Shown here one piece after another: positions 14,616-23,091 of a DNA stretch of 64,000 nt. How positions within the stretch are numbered: the stretch's first letter is position 1; every line of letters begins with the position of its first letter. The translations under genes were made by a program, and so were the position numbers. The DNA is taken from contig CANLLF010000003.1 of the NCBI GenBank assembly GCA_947491935.1, positions 62,001 through 126,000 on the forward strand, given 5' to 3'. Under the pieces are notes generated by a model. It worked only from the letters and a program-made list of their open reading frames with translations. It was not told where the DNA came from and searched no databases. This DNA comes from an uncultured Roseicyclus sp. (GTDB taxonomy: Bacteria > Pseudomonadota > Alphaproteobacteria > Rhodobacterales > Rhodobacteraceae).

Positions 14616-16973
14616 ATGATTTTCGGATTGGATGGGGTCGAGATCGGGTTGATCATCGTCTTCCTGACACTCTTCGCAGGGATCATGACCGGCTTTCCGG
14701 TGGCATTCGCCATCGGCGGCGCGGGCATCATCTCCTTCGCGATCATCGCCGCGCTCGATTCCGCGGGCATTCTCATACACCAGGCCATCGACACCTCGTC
14801 GCTTGAATACTCCGCCCTTGTGGCAGAGGGGGTGTCGCGGGAGGCGATATCCGTTTTCCGATACCCGGAATTACCGCGCATAGAGGAACATCTGTTCCCC
14901 GGCGGCTGGGAATTGGCGATGGATCGCAACCTGTCGTTCATCGTGAACCGCATGAACGAACGTGTAATTGCGGGCCAGAGCATCGAAACCCTGCTGGCGG
15001 TTCTGATGTTCGTCATGATGGGCATCACGCTGGAACGCTCCAAGATCGCCGAGGATCTGCTGACCACGATGGCGCGCGTCTTTGGCCCGCTGCCCGGCGG
15101 TCTGGCCGTGTCCATTGTGATCGTGGGCGCATTTCTCGCGGCCTCCACCGGTATCGTCGGCGCGACCGTGGTCACTATGGGCCTGTTGGCCCTGCCAACC
15201 ATGCTGCGCAACAATTACTCACCGGAACTGGCCACGGGTGTCATCGCCGCGTCGGGCACGCTGGGGCAGATCATTCCGCCGTCGATTGTGATCGTTCTGC
15301 TCGGCACGCTGGTGGGCGACCTCTATGCCACCGGGCAGGAGACGCGGGCGCAGCTGGCGGGCTGTTCCGATGCGCTGACCTTCCTGGGCGAGCCTGCGGT
15401 TCTGTCCGTAGGAACTCTGTTCCAGGCGGCCTTGCTGCCCGGCCTGTTCCTGGCCTTCCTCTACGGCGCATACGCCTTCGGCTTTGCGCTTTTGCGTCCG
15501 TCGGCGGCGCCGCCCGTGACGATTGAAGGCGGCGGCGGCGAAGTTGTGACCCGCTCCGAAGCGTTGACCTGGTACCTTGTGGCGCCCGTCGCGCTGATCG
15601 GCATCGTGGTGCTTGGCGCCTTCGGGGGGCTGGTGGGCAGCCAGACGGTGTTCGTGTCCGACTATGCCGAACGCGAAGCCGGCCCGGCCTTGCGCACCAA
15701 CGTGTCCGAGCAATGCCAGACTGCGATGATCGAGTTGCATGGCCAAAGCGCATGGGACGAAGCAGTGGCGCTGCGCGCGGCGCAGGCCGAGGCCGGCACC
15801 AACGCGGGCGACGCGCAGGAATTGACCGAAGAGGAGCTGGTCGACGCGCGCATCACGGCGGTCGATAACATTCCGCCCATTGGCTCGGGCGTGGCGGTGA
15901 TCTTCACGCTGCTCGGGCTGATCCTGATCGTGGCGCGCGGCGTGTCGCCGTCATCCGATCCGATGCCGCTGATTGTGGGGGGGATCGGTGTCGTCCTGGC
16001 CTTCATGGCCGATGTCGCGCTGATCTCACCGCTGACCGGGCCTGGATCGACCTTCATCATCCTTGCCATCCCGACGATCATCACCCTCTACGGCGTGCGG
16101 ATCGCGATGGGGCGGCTGTCGCAGAACGAGCTTCTCCGGGTGGTCTTCCCGCCGCTGGTTCTGATCGTGGCGGTGCTGGGTTCGATCCTTGGCGGCATAA
16201 CCAACCCGACGCCCGCAGCGGCTTTGGGTGCGGCCGGTGCCATCATGCTGGCGGCCTATCGCAAGCTGAAGGAAGAAAACGGCTGGTCGAAAATCATCAT
16301 CTGGTCGAGCTTCGCGCTTGTCATCATGATCCTTCTGGGGGTGAATTTCGATCTGCGCATTACGCGGGAAACGGTGCCGTTCGAGGATTGGGTCGCCTAT
16401 ATCCTCGCCCAGGCTGCCTATCACTTCGCCTTCTTCGGCCTGCTTTACGGCTGTTGGGTGCTGTTTCGATGCTCGGTCCTGTCACCTGTGGTGCGGGAGA
16501 CGGCGAAGGTGACCAGCATGGTCTTCACCATTCTGATCGGCTCGCAACTTCTGAACCTTGTGCTGATCTCGTTCGGCGGGGAGCATTACATCCAGCAATT
16601 CCTGCGCGCCTTCGACAATGAGATCGTGGTGTTCCTGCTGGTGATGCTGATCCTGTTCATCCTGGGCTTCGTGCTCGATTTCCTTGAGATCATCTACATC
16701 GTGATCCCGATTGTGGGGCCGGTGATCTATGGCGGCACCTTGGATCCGAAATGGGTGACGATCATGATCGCCGTGAACCTGCAGACCTCTTTCCTCACGC
16801 CACCGTTTGGATTTGCGCTGTTCTACCTGCGCGGCGTGGCGCCGAAATCGGTGACGACCGGCCACATCTATCGCGGCGTGATCCCGTTTGTGGGCATCCA
16901 GGTGGTGGGCCTTGCAATCCTGTGGATGTTCCCGGGGATCGTGACGATCGTCCCGGACCTGTTGCCGAACTAA
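14616..16973 (+). CDS. TRAP transporter large permease (DctM), long form
   Basis: A 785-residue polytopic protein, well above the usual 430. The family core is present: GIMTGFPVAFAIGGAGIISF at the start, ASTGIVGATVVTMGLLALP, GVIAASGTLGQIIPPSIVIV, and GFVLDFLEIIYIVIPIVGPV near the end. Extra material includes a soluble stretch at about residues 60-105, a hydrophilic loop at about 345-420 (rich in Glu and Ala, with a cysteine), and additional helices. It is the Na+ or H+ driven channel subunit. AAGGGG precedes the ATG and a strong terminator follows the stop. Confidence 0.9.
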   Translation: MIFGLDGVEIGLIIVFLTLFAGIMTGFPVAFAIGGAGIISFAIIAALDSAGILIHQAIDTSSLEYSALVAEGVSREAISVFRYPELPRIEEHLFPGGWELAMDRNLSFIVNRMNERVIAGQSIETLLAVLMFVMMGITLERSKIAEDLLTTMARVFGPLPGGLAVSIVIVGAFLAASTGIVGATVVTMGLLALPTMLRNNYSPELATGVIAASGTLGQIIPPSIVIVLLGTLVGDLYATGQETRAQLAGCSDALTFLGEPAVLSVGTLFQAALLPGLFLAFLYGAYAFGFALLRPSAAPPVTIEGGGGEVVTRSEALTWYLVAPVALIGIVVLGAFGGLVGSQTVFVSDYAEREAGPALRTNVSEQCQTAMIELHGQSAWDEAVALRAAQAEAGTNAGDAQELTEEELVDARITAVDNIPPIGSGVAVIFTLLGLILIVARGVSPSSDPMPLIVGGIGVVLAFMADVALISPLTGPGSTFIILAIPTIITLYGVRIAMGRLSQNELLRVVFPPLVLIVAVLGSILGGITNPTPAAALGAAGAIMLAAYRKLKEENGWSKIIIWSSFALVIMILLGVNFDLRITRETVPFEDWVAYILAQAAYHFAFFGLLYGCWVLFRCSVLSPVVRETAKVTSMVFTILIGSQLLNLVLISFGGEHYIQQFLRAFDNEIVVFLLVMLILFILGFVLDFLEIIYIVIPIVGPVIYGGTLDPKWVTIMIAVNLQTSFLTPPFGFALFYLRGVAPKSVTTGHIYRGVIPFVGIQVVGLAILWMFPGIVTIVPDLLPN

Positions 16974-16994
16974 CAGGTCGAGACGATGGACTTC

Positions 16995-17022
16995 AAAAGG
17001 GGGCCTTCGCGCCCCCCTTTTT
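16995..17022 (+). terminator. Intrinsic terminator of the TRAP operon
   Basis: AAAAGGGGG pairs with CCCCCTTTT around a GC-containing nine-base loop and is followed by T residues, 21 bases after the dctM stop. The A-run on the 5' side means it may also terminate leftward transcription from the VOC gene side. Confidence 0.85.
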
Positions 17023-17060
17023 CGTCCGGGCGGGGTCCCCGCGCTCCGTGCGCGCGCGGA

Positions 17061-17441
17061 TCAGCTGGCCGGTTCGATCAGATCCCACAGGTTTCCCCAC
17101 GGATCGCGCCATTGGGCGACCATGCCGTAGGGTTCATGCCGCGGTTCTTCGAGCAGATGCCCGCCCGCCGCGGTGATCTTCGCGCCGTCGCGGGTGAAAT
17201 TATCGGTTTGCAGGAAGAACCCCACGCGCCCGCCGGTCTGGTTTCCGATGGTGATCTTCTGCGCAGGCGTGCTGGCGCGGGCCAGCAGCACCGCGGGGCC
17301 CTCGGCATCCGGGGCCACGGTGACCCAGCGTTTGCGACCCTGATCCTCGTCCGCAAGGCAGGTCCAGCCCAGGCCGTCGACGAAGAACCGCAATGCCTCG
17401 CCATAATCCGGCACCAGTAGGGTAATGAGGGTCAGCCGCAT
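17061..17441 (-). CDS. VOC (glyoxalase/bleomycin-resistance fold) family protein
   Basis: A 126-residue protein starting MRLTLITLLVPDYGEALRFF; the longer frame back to 17585 would overlap bpt and was rejected. The two beta-alpha-beta-beta-beta modules of the vicinal-oxygen-chelate fold are visible, with WVTVAPDAEGPAVLLA in the first and RHEPYGMVAQWRDPWGNLWDLIEP in the second, including the Glu that usually ligates metal. The reaction is not known; VOC proteins include isomerases, dioxygenases and resistance proteins. It lies eight bases after bpt on the same strand. Confidence 0.85.
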   Translation of the reverse strand: MRLTLITLLVPDYGEALRFFVDGLGWTCLADEDQGRKRWVTVAPDAEGPAVLLARASTPAQKITIGNQTGGRVGFFLQTDNFTRDGAKITAAGGHLLEEPRHEPYGMVAQWRDPWGNLWDLIEPAS

Positions 17442-17448
17442 CCGCAGA

Positions 17449-18276
17449 TCAGAGATCACCGTCGCCGCGCAGATCGGGCAGGCTGATCTGGGCGACCTGC
17501 TGCGCAATCGGATCGGTGGAGAGCGGATGGGTTTGGGTGGAATACTCTTCAGGATCGCCCAGTTCCTGCCATTCGCCGCCGACATAAACCTCCAGCGCAG
17601 GGAAGGTGGCCTTGTACCCCATCTTGGCCGAGCCCGGCACCCAGTAGCCCAGGTAGACGTAAGGCAGCCCGGCCTCGCGCGCGAGGTCGATATGATCGAG
17701 GATCACGTAGGTGCCAAGGGAGTTCTTGCGCAGATCCGGGTGGAAGAAGGAATAGACGAGGCTGAGCCCGTCATCGAGGATATCGGTCAGGCAAACGGCG
17801 GCCAGTTCGTCCTCGGCCGCTTTGTCGCGATACTCGATCACGCGGGTTTTCACCGGCGTCTCTTCGATCATCGCGGCAAATTCGAACACGTCCATATCGG
17901 CCATACCGCCATCGGCGTGGCGGGCATCGAGATAGGCGCGGAACAGCGCGTATTGGTCTGACGTGGCCCAGGCCGACCGGGCCGTACGATCGAGATGCGC
18001 ATTGCGCCTGGCGATCCGTTTGTGGCTGCGTTTGGGCGCGAAATCCGCCACGCGAATACGCGCCGAAAGGCACGCCGAACACTCGCTGCACGATGGGCGG
18101 TAGAGCACATTCTGCGACCGGCGAAAGCCTTGCTTGGACAGCGAATTGTTCAGCTTTTCCGCCTGATCCCCCTGCAGCGCGGTGAACAACTTCCGCTCCC
18201 TGCGCCCGTCCAGATACGGGCAGGATTGGGGGGCCGTCACATAGAATTGCGGCGCAATCGGAAGCGTGTGGCGCAT
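17449..18276 (-). CDS. bpt: Aspartate/glutamate leucyl- (arginyl-) tRNA-protein transferase
   Basis: A 275-residue protein with the transferase signature: [13 protein letters not shown] at the start, [17 protein letters not shown], and a C-terminal [21 protein letters not shown]. It adds leucine or arginine from charged tRNA to the N-terminus of proteins starting with Asp or Glu, marking them for ClpS/ClpAP degradation (the bacterial N-end rule). The four Cys residues near the N-terminus are the conserved set. It is followed closely by the VOC gene. Confidence 0.94.
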   Translation of the reverse strand: MRHTLPIAPQFYVTAPQSCPYLDGRRERKLFTALQGDQAEKLNNSLSKQGFRRSQNVLYRPSCSECSACLSARIRVADFAPKRSHKRIARRNAHLDRTARSAWATSDQYALFRAYLDARHADGGMADMDVFEFAAMIEETPVKTRVIEYRDKAAEDELAAVCLTDILDDGLSLVYSFFHPDLRKNSLGTYVILDHIDLAREAGLPYVYLGYWVPGSAKMGYKATFPALEVYVGGEWQELGDPEEYSTQTHPLSTDPIAQQVAQISLPDLRGDGDL

Positions 18277-18373
18277 GAAGCGTAAGGGTCCTGAGATCTC
18301 AGCTTGCAGCCTGCAACAGCCAAGCCCCGGGGGGCAACCGCTTTTTGATGAACGGGTTACCGCCCGGTTTGCG

Positions 18374-18823
18374 TCACTGGGGGCAGTTGATCATAACGCT
18401 GCCCACAAGCTCATCGGGCAGGGACCGATTGAACGGGCGTCCGATCATCATGCCGATCGACACAAGCTGGATCAGGAAGAAGAAGGCGAAGGCAAGGAAG
18501 CTGCCGGTGTGAAGCGCGGCTTCGGCAGGGGTGAGCGGCGCGCCACTGGGCCCCCGCAGCTCGATATTCATCACCCGCATCCCGAAGGTGGCCGAGCGAT
18601 TCTTGATCGTGGTCCAGCGGTAGAAGAAGGCAAGCGCCGCATGAACCGGTATCCACAGCATGAAGGCAATCCCCGCAGTGAAGATCGACAGCAGGATCAT
18701 GCAAGAGAAGATGAGCGCCGCATCGATGGCCCATGCAAAGAAGCGCTTGGGCAGCACACCGTCGTAATAGGCGGCATCATATTGCGGATCGGGCAGGCGC
18801 GTTGAGGTCATGGCAAGGGACAT
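18374..18823 (-). CDS. RDD family membrane protein
   Basis: A 149-residue protein with the family's RDD-like start ([20 protein letters not shown]) and four hydrophobic segments. The second conserved block is [26 protein letters not shown] proteins are small inner-membrane proteins, some of which act as Na+/H+ antiporters; most are uncharacterised. It is near the C-terminus-conserved DUF2852 pair, in the same leftward direction. Confidence 0.85.
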   Translation of the reverse strand: MSLAMTSTRLPDPQYDAAYYDGVLPKRFFAWAIDAALIFSCMILLSIFTAGIAFMLWIPVHAALAFFYRWTTIKNRSATFGMRVMNIELRGPSGAPLTPAEAALHTGSFLAFAFFFLIQLVSIGMMIGRPFNRSLPDELVGSVMINCPQ

Positions 18824-18915
18824 GGGGTTTGTTCCAGACGAAGAAAAGGGGAGAGTTGGCGCGGCCCCGAGGGGACAATTCGGGGCCGCGCAGAACCGAC
18901 CGGGGCGAGGGGGGC

Positions 18916-19374
18916 TTACACCACGGCCGGAGCCAGGGCCCGATCACGGGAGCGCGCCTCGGCACGGTCGTCCATGAACTGGTCAAACTCGAATGTGTCT
19001 TTCGCGTCGCGCAGGCGGGTGAGGAAGCCCTCGAATTCCGTCTGCTCCTTCTCGAGGCGGCCCAGAAGCTCGGCGCGGTAGGCGTCAAAGCTGGAATTGC
19101 CGCTGGATCTGGGGGCCGTATCGGTCACGTCGGGGCGCAGGAGGTCGACGGCCTCGTCCATCTTCATCCGGCCGCTGAGTGTCGGGATCCGGCTCCATTG
19201 CCAGGCGAAGAGCAGCGCCAGCAGCATGCCGATCTGCCCGAACATGGCCATGGCCACGATGGAGGAGGAGATCGCAAAGCCACCATAGGCAAGGATCGAC
19301 AGGATCTGCACCGAAACGGGGATCGCCCGGGAGGGATGTGCCGGATAGTCATGGGATGTGGTGTCGCGGGGCAT
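18916..19374 (-). CDS. DUF2852 family membrane protein (tandem copy 1)
   Basis: A 152-residue protein with two hydrophobic segments near the N-terminus (IPVSVQILSILAYGGFAI, VAMAMFGQIGMLLALLFAW), then a soluble helical tail. The tail matches the neighbouring gene's product closely: FDAYRAELLGRLEKEQTEFE and FLTRLRDAKDTFEFDQFMDD here against FDAYKADTLRRLEEEQGAFE and FLQRLRDAKDKSEFDQFMED there. This is the DUF2852 signature. Function unknown; the coiled tail probably lies in the cytoplasm. Confidence 0.85.
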   Translation of the reverse strand: MPRDTTSHDYPAHPSRAIPVSVQILSILAYGGFAISSSIVAMAMFGQIGMLLALLFAWQWSRIPTLSGRMKMDEAVDLLRPDVTDTAPRSSGNSSFDAYRAELLGRLEKEQTEFEGFLTRLRDAKDTFEFDQFMDDRAEARSRDRALAPAVV

Positions 19375-19455
19375 GGCTGCGTCCTTTCCTGTCAGAGTGT
19401 CTGGGTGGAGTATAACAGAACCGGGCCCCGATTTTCCGGGGCCCGGTTCGCGGCA

Positions 19456-19863
19456 TCACGCCGTTTGCTCGTCGTCTTTCGCGGCCTTGGCGCGATCTTC
19501 CATGAACTGGTCAAACTCGGACTTGTCCTTGGCGTCGCGAAGGCGCTGCAAGAAGCTCTCGAACGCGCCTTGCTCCTCTTCCAGGCGGCGCAGCGTGTCG
19601 GCCTTGTATGCGTCGAACGCGGTGTTGCCCGAGGTCCGGAATTTGCGCCCGTGGGTGCGGCGGGAAGAACACGATCCGTTGAACATGCGTTTGCTCCATA
19701 TCATATAGGCCAGAAGGGCGAGGCCGATCGGCCAGAAGAAGATGAACCCAAGCACCATGGCGGCGATCCAGGCGCCTTTGCCACGGGCGTCGAGCCAGCC
19801 TTCGGCCTTCGAAAACCAGCCTTGCGCCTCATGGGCGATGGCGGTGGTTGAGGTGGTTGTCAT
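19456..19863 (-). CDS. DUF2852 family membrane protein (tandem copy 2)
   Basis: A 135-residue protein with one clear hydrophobic hairpin (WIAAMVLGFIFFWPIGLALLAYMIW) [in parts: AAMVLGFIFFWPIGLALLAY] and a basic middle followed by the conserved coiled tail described for the neighbour. The order on the strand is copy 2, then copy 1, then the RDD gene, with gaps of about 80 and 90 bases. The two DUF2852 copies probably arose by duplication. Function unknown. Confidence 0.87.
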   Translation of the reverse strand: MTTTSTTAIAHEAQGWFSKAEGWLDARGKGAWIAAMVLGFIFFWPIGLALLAYMIWSKRMFNGSCSSRRTHGRKFRTSGNTAFDAYKADTLRRLEEEQGAFESFLQRLRDAKDKSEFDQFMEDRAKAAKDDEQTA

Positions 19864-19904
19864 CGGGTATGTCTCCTCTGTTTCCTGTTTCCGTGAATGT
19901 AAAT

Positions 19905-19919
19905 GTTAATCACATTAAC
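19905..19919. promoter_or_regulatory. Perfect palindrome upstream of DUF2852/ArsR genes
   Basis: GTTAAT-CAC-ATTAAC is a perfect 6+6 inverted repeat in the divergent gap between the DUF2852 gene and the ArsR-type regulator. It could be an operator for either gene. Confidence 0.45.
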
Positions 19920-19974
19920 TCATATGGGAGACTGCACGGTCGAGGCAAGGGGTTAAGTGAATCTTTTTTACATT

Positions 19975-20019
19975 TTGCAGTTTTTCGCTGAACGATGTAT
20001 ATAAAGAATCACTTATATA
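19975..20019 (+). promoter_or_regulatory. Promoter and putative autoregulatory operator of the ArsR-type gene
   Basis: TTGCAG (19975-19980) and TATATA (19998-20003) are 17 bases apart, a good sigma-70 promoter. A perfect inverted repeat TATATAA/TTATATA (19998-20004 and 20013-20019, eight-base spacer) overlaps the -10 element and the start region, the place where an ArsR-family repressor would act on its own gene. AAGGAG follows before the ATG at 20036. Confidence 0.6.
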
Positions 20020-20035
20020 AGGAGAAACATCCGCC

Positions 20036-20371
20036 ATGTCTGTGCTGGATCGTCGATTTGCGGCCCTGTCTGATCCGACGCGCCGCGCCATTCTCGAACG
20101 GCTGGGGCAGGGGGCCGCGACGGTGCAGGACCTCAGGGATATCGCACCGATCAGTCAGCCGGCCCTGTCGCACCACCTCAAGGTGCTGGAGGCGGCGGAT
20201 CTGATCGAAACCTCGATTGTCGCCCAGACCCGTCCGCGCCGCCTGAGACCCGCCGCGCTGGACGAGATGAATGCATGGCTGGCCCGCCTGCAGACGATCA
20301 TGGAGGGAAATTATCAGCGTCTCGACGCGCTGCTGGCCGACATGCCCGACACACCCGACCCCAAGGAGTAA
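20036..20371 (+). CDS. ArsR-family winged-helix transcriptional regulator
   Basis: A 111-residue protein with the typical start (RFAALSDPTRRAILERLGQG), a helix-turn-helix (VQDLRDIAPISQPALSHHLKVLE) [in parts: ISQPALSHHLKVLEAADLIE] and the wing. No metal-binding cysteine motif is present, so it is of the non-metal type. It is 6 bases upstream of an SRPBCC gene; this regulator/SRPBCC pairing is very common in bacteria and probably forms a self-regulated operon. A good promoter with an overlapping palindrome precedes it. Confidence 0.9.
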   Translation: MSVLDRRFAALSDPTRRAILERLGQGAATVQDLRDIAPISQPALSHHLKVLEAADLIETSIVAQTRPRRLRPAALDEMNAWLARLQTIMEGNYQRLDALLADMPDTPDPKE

Positions 20372-20377
20372 CCCGAC

Positions 20378-20872
20378 ATGCCCGATCCCGCCCACGTCGC
20401 CCGCGATACCGACCGCTCGGTGCTTGTCACCCGGCATTTCGATGCGCCGCCCGCCAAGGTCTGGCAGGCCTTCACCGATCCCGCCCTTCTGACGCGCTGG
20501 CTCCTCGGCCCCCCGGGATGGGAAATGCATGTATGCGAGATGGATGTGCGCACCGGTGGTTCTTATCGCTGGCGTTGGCGCAATGCCGAAACAGGGGAGG
20601 CGTTCGGCTTCACGGGCCAGTATACCCTCGTGGTGGAGGGCGAGCGGACGGAAGACACCCAGACGTTCGATCAGGGCAATCACGGGCAGCCGATGGGCGA
20701 TCCCACCACCAACATCGTCACGTTCGAGGGCACGCAAGATGGCACATGTGTGACCTCCCGGATGATCTTCGCGGCACCGGAGCAGATGGAGGGATTCCTG
20801 GCCCAGGGCGCGACGGACGGGATGGAGATGTCCTATGCCCGGCTGGATGCGTTGTTCGCCGACGAAGCTTAG
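20378..20872 (+). CDS. SRPBCC (AHSA1/START-like) domain protein
   Basis: A 164-residue protein with the activator-of-Hsp90-ATPase-1-like pattern: VTRHFDAPPAKVWQAFTDPA at the start, LLTRWLLGPPGWEMHVCEMD, GSYRWRWRNAETGEAFGFTG, and an end helix GMEMSYARLDALFADE. The fold forms a deep cavity for a hydrophobic ligand. The function is unknown, but pairing with the ArsR-type regulator suggests a ligand-linked response. An intrinsic terminator follows. Confidence 0.88.
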   Translation: MPDPAHVARDTDRSVLVTRHFDAPPAKVWQAFTDPALLTRWLLGPPGWEMHVCEMDVRTGGSYRWRWRNAETGEAFGFTGQYTLVVEGERTEDTQTFDQGNHGQPMGDPTTNIVTFEGTQDGTCVTSRMIFAAPEQMEGFLAQGATDGMEMSYARLDALFADEA

Positions 20873-20889
20873 GCCAGCCCCCAAAGAAA

Positions 20890-20915
20890 AACGCCCCGCT
20901 CGATAACGGGGCGTT
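20890..20915 (+). terminator. Intrinsic terminator after ArsR/SRPBCC operon
   Basis: AACGCCCCG pairs perfectly with CGGGGCGTT over an eight-base loop, 17 bases after the stop; TTCT follows. A-runs precede it, so it could also serve leftward transcription. Confidence 0.8.
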
Positions 20916-21069
20916 CTCTGACACGATGGGCCGCGATCCGGGGCTGCATGTACGAGGTGCACCTTCTATATGCTGCGCACTGGATCGTTGAAGCGGACAT
21001 ATCTTGGAGTGTCTGGCGTCAATGTGCCACATTTTGGCAACAAATAGAAGAAAAACAAATCGTGCAGTT

Positions 21070-21945
21070 TCAGGTGCTTCGGTCCCGTGATTCGAACCGC
21101 GGCAACATGGCGGAAAAGTCGCGGCCCCGACCATCTTCGTGTTCCACGAATTGGCGATAGAGATCGAGCGCGGCCGCGCCCATCGGCGTGTCGGCATTCG
21201 CGGCCTCCGCCGCGGCCTGCGCCAGGCCCAGATCCTTCATCATCAATTCCGCCGCGAAGCCGGGCATGTAATCATTGTCCGCGGGGCTTTTCGGGCCAAT
21301 GCCGGGCGCCGGGCAATAGGCGTTCATGCTCCACGAATACCCGCTGGAGGTGGAAACCACGTCGAACATGCTCTGTCGGCTCAACCCCAGCTTGTCGGCC
21401 ATAGCAAAGGCTTCACACGTGGCGATCATGGTGACGCCCAAGATCATGTTGTTGCAGATCTTGGCGGCCTGTCCGTTTCCCGCAGGCCCGCACAGAACGG
21501 CCTTCTGGCCCATGATGTCGAATAGCGGATAGACCGTCTCGAACGCGGCGGGTTCACCGCCGACCATGAAGGTGAGCGTTCCGCCCGCCGCCCCGCCGAC
21601 GCCTCCAGACACCGGCGCGTCGAGCCAGCCAAGCTCCGCTGCCGCGGCCTGCGCCGCCACCGCGCGCGCTGCGTCCACCTCCACGGTGGAGCAATCCACG
21701 AACACGGCGCCCTTTTGCATCGCCGGGATCAGCTCGTCGGCCACCGCGCGCAGGATCGCGCCATTGGGCAGCATGGTGATGACCACATCCGCGCCCGACA
21801 CGGCTTCCGCCGCCGACCCTGCCTGCATCACTCCGTCCGGGGCGTCCGCCACCGTGTCAAACCCGGCGACGGCGTGGCCCGCCGCCGCCAGGTTGGCCGC
21901 CATCGGCGCGCCCATGTTCCCCAACCCGATAAACCCGATCTTCAT
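21070..21945 (-). CDS. mmsB: 3-hydroxyisobutyrate dehydrogenase
   Basis: A 291-residue protein with an N-terminal NAD-binding motif (GFIGLGNMGAPMAANLAAAG), the family signature DAPVSGGVGGAAGGTLTFMV, and the catalytic lysine in GNGQAAKICNNMILG. It oxidises 3-hydroxyisobutyrate to methylmalonate semialdehyde in valine degradation. Its upstream partners on the same strand are the HIBCH-like hydrolase and an acyl-CoA dehydrogenase; the next step's mmsA is 7 kb away. The usual family length is about 295. Confidence 0.93.
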   Translation of the reverse strand: MKIGFIGLGNMGAPMAANLAAAGHAVAGFDTVADAPDGVMQAGSAAEAVSGADVVITMLPNGAILRAVADELIPAMQKGAVFVDCSTVEVDAARAVAAQAAAAELGWLDAPVSGGVGGAAGGTLTFMVGGEPAAFETVYPLFDIMGQKAVLCGPAGNGQAAKICNNMILGVTMIATCEAFAMADKLGLSRQSMFDVVSTSSGYSWSMNAYCPAPGIGPKSPADNDYMPGFAAELMMKDLGLAQAAAEAANADTPMGAAALDLYRQFVEHEDGRGRDFSAMLPRFESRDRST

Positions 21946-21963
21946 CGCCTATTTCCCCTCGTC

Positions 21964-22998
21964 TCAGATCTTCAATTCCTGCGCCCCAAGCGGCTGCAAC
22001 ATCCGGGCCACCTCCATCGGAGTGACGTCCTCGGCCGCGCCGTGCCGCCAGTTGGGCGACCGGTCCTTGTCGATGATCGCGGCACGGATCCCTTCCAGGA
22101 AGTCGCCATGTTCCATCGACCGCGCCGTGAACCGGTATTCCTGGGTCAGGGCGCGCACGATGTCGTCGCTCGCCCGTGCGCGGTGCACCAGTTCGATCGC
22201 GCAGGCCATCGACAGGGGCGCGTTTCGCGCCATCATCGTCTCGGCCTCGCGGGCAAACGCGCTGTCACTATGGCGAAGATCAACCATCACATCCCGCAGG
22301 CTTTCTCCGCTGAACAGGCGATCGATCTCGTCCTGACGACCCGCCAACGGGCTATCCGGCGGCCTCTGAGTCCCACGGTCCACCGCCTCCCAATCCCCGT
22401 TTTCCACAAGATCGGCCTTCAACGCGTCCCATTCCGCCTCGGGCAGGTAGTAATCGGCAAACCCCGCATGGATTGCATCCCCGGGGCCCATCCGCGCGGC
22501 CGTTACGCCCAGATACTCGCCCAACCGCCCCGGCGCGCGCGCCAGCAGGAGCGACCCTCCCACATCGGGCACCAGCCCGATGCCGACCTCCGGCATCGCG
22601 ATCTGCGCGCTGTCACAGACAATCCTGTGTGACCCGTGGCAACCGACGCCGACGCCACCGCCCATCGTGAACCCCTGCAGGAATGTCACCACCGGCTTAG
22701 GGAACCGGAACATCTTGGCGTTCATCCGGTATTCATCGGCCCAGAACCGTCGGCCATAGGCGAAATCGCCCGCTGTGCCGGTGTCATACATCTCCTGTAT
22801 ATCGCCGCCCGCGCTGAAGGCCCGGTCTCCCGCAGCGTCGATTAGCACCAGCGCCACGGCGTCATCCGCGGCCCAATCATCCAGCGCCGATTCGATCGCC
22901 AGGCACATCGGGTACGTCACCGCGTTCAGCGCCTTGGGCCGGTTCAGCGTGATCCGGCCCGCCCGGCCCTCGACACGGATGTGGATGTCGTCACTCAT
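21964..22998 (-). CDS. 3-hydroxyisobutyryl-CoA hydrolase-like enoyl-CoA hydratase/isomerase family protein
   Basis: Start at the ATG at 22998 (344 residues); an in-frame GTG at 23010 is nearly coincident with the ribosome binding site and less likely. The crotonase fold is clear (AFSAGGDIQEMYDTG, GFTMGGGVGVGCHGSHRIVC, MPEVGIGLVPDVGGS), and the C-terminal extension (to 344 residues) matches the HIBCH subfamily rather than ordinary enoyl-CoA hydratases. It would release CoA from 3-hydroxyisobutyryl-CoA to feed mmsB, 18 bases downstream. Confidence 0.88.
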   Translation of the reverse strand: MSDDIHIRVEGRAGRITLNRPKALNAVTYPMCLAIESALDDWAADDAVALVLIDAAGDRAFSAGGDIQEMYDTGTAGDFAYGRRFWADEYRMNAKMFRFPKPVVTFLQGFTMGGGVGVGCHGSHRIVCDSAQIAMPEVGIGLVPDVGGSLLLARAPGRLGEYLGVTAARMGPGDAIHAGFADYYLPEAEWDALKADLVENGDWEAVDRGTQRPPDSPLAGRQDEIDRLFSGESLRDVMVDLRHSDSAFAREAETMMARNAPLSMACAIELVHRARASDDIVRALTQEYRFTARSMEHGDFLEGIRAAIIDKDRSPNWRHGAAEDVTPMEVARMLQPLGAQELKI

Positions 22999-23010
22999 CT
23001 GGGCGCGCAC

Positions 23011-23049
23011 TCCTGTTCATCTTGGCCAAAAAACTCCCGCCGGAGGCAT
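23011..23049 (-). repeat. Rhodobacteraceae-type intergenic motif (copy 1)
   Basis: Read leftward: a GC-rich stem GCCTCCGGCGGGAG, a T-run, then GGCCAAGATGAACAGGAG. The same arrangement (GAGnnTATTTT-like core, then CnAnGAnGA) is seen at 34899-34942, 57891-57920 and 58030-58060. Here the element also supplies the ribosome binding site of the HIBCH-like gene. Confidence 0.5.
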
Positions 23050-23091
23050 CCGAATGTCGCGATCCGCACGGCGATCAGCGGTTCAGGCACC

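Noticed and set aside
21085-21105. A tRNA-like GGTTCGAATC T-loop sequence on the reverse strand
   Set aside because: It lies in the last codons of mmsB, with no acceptor, D or anticodon stems around it.
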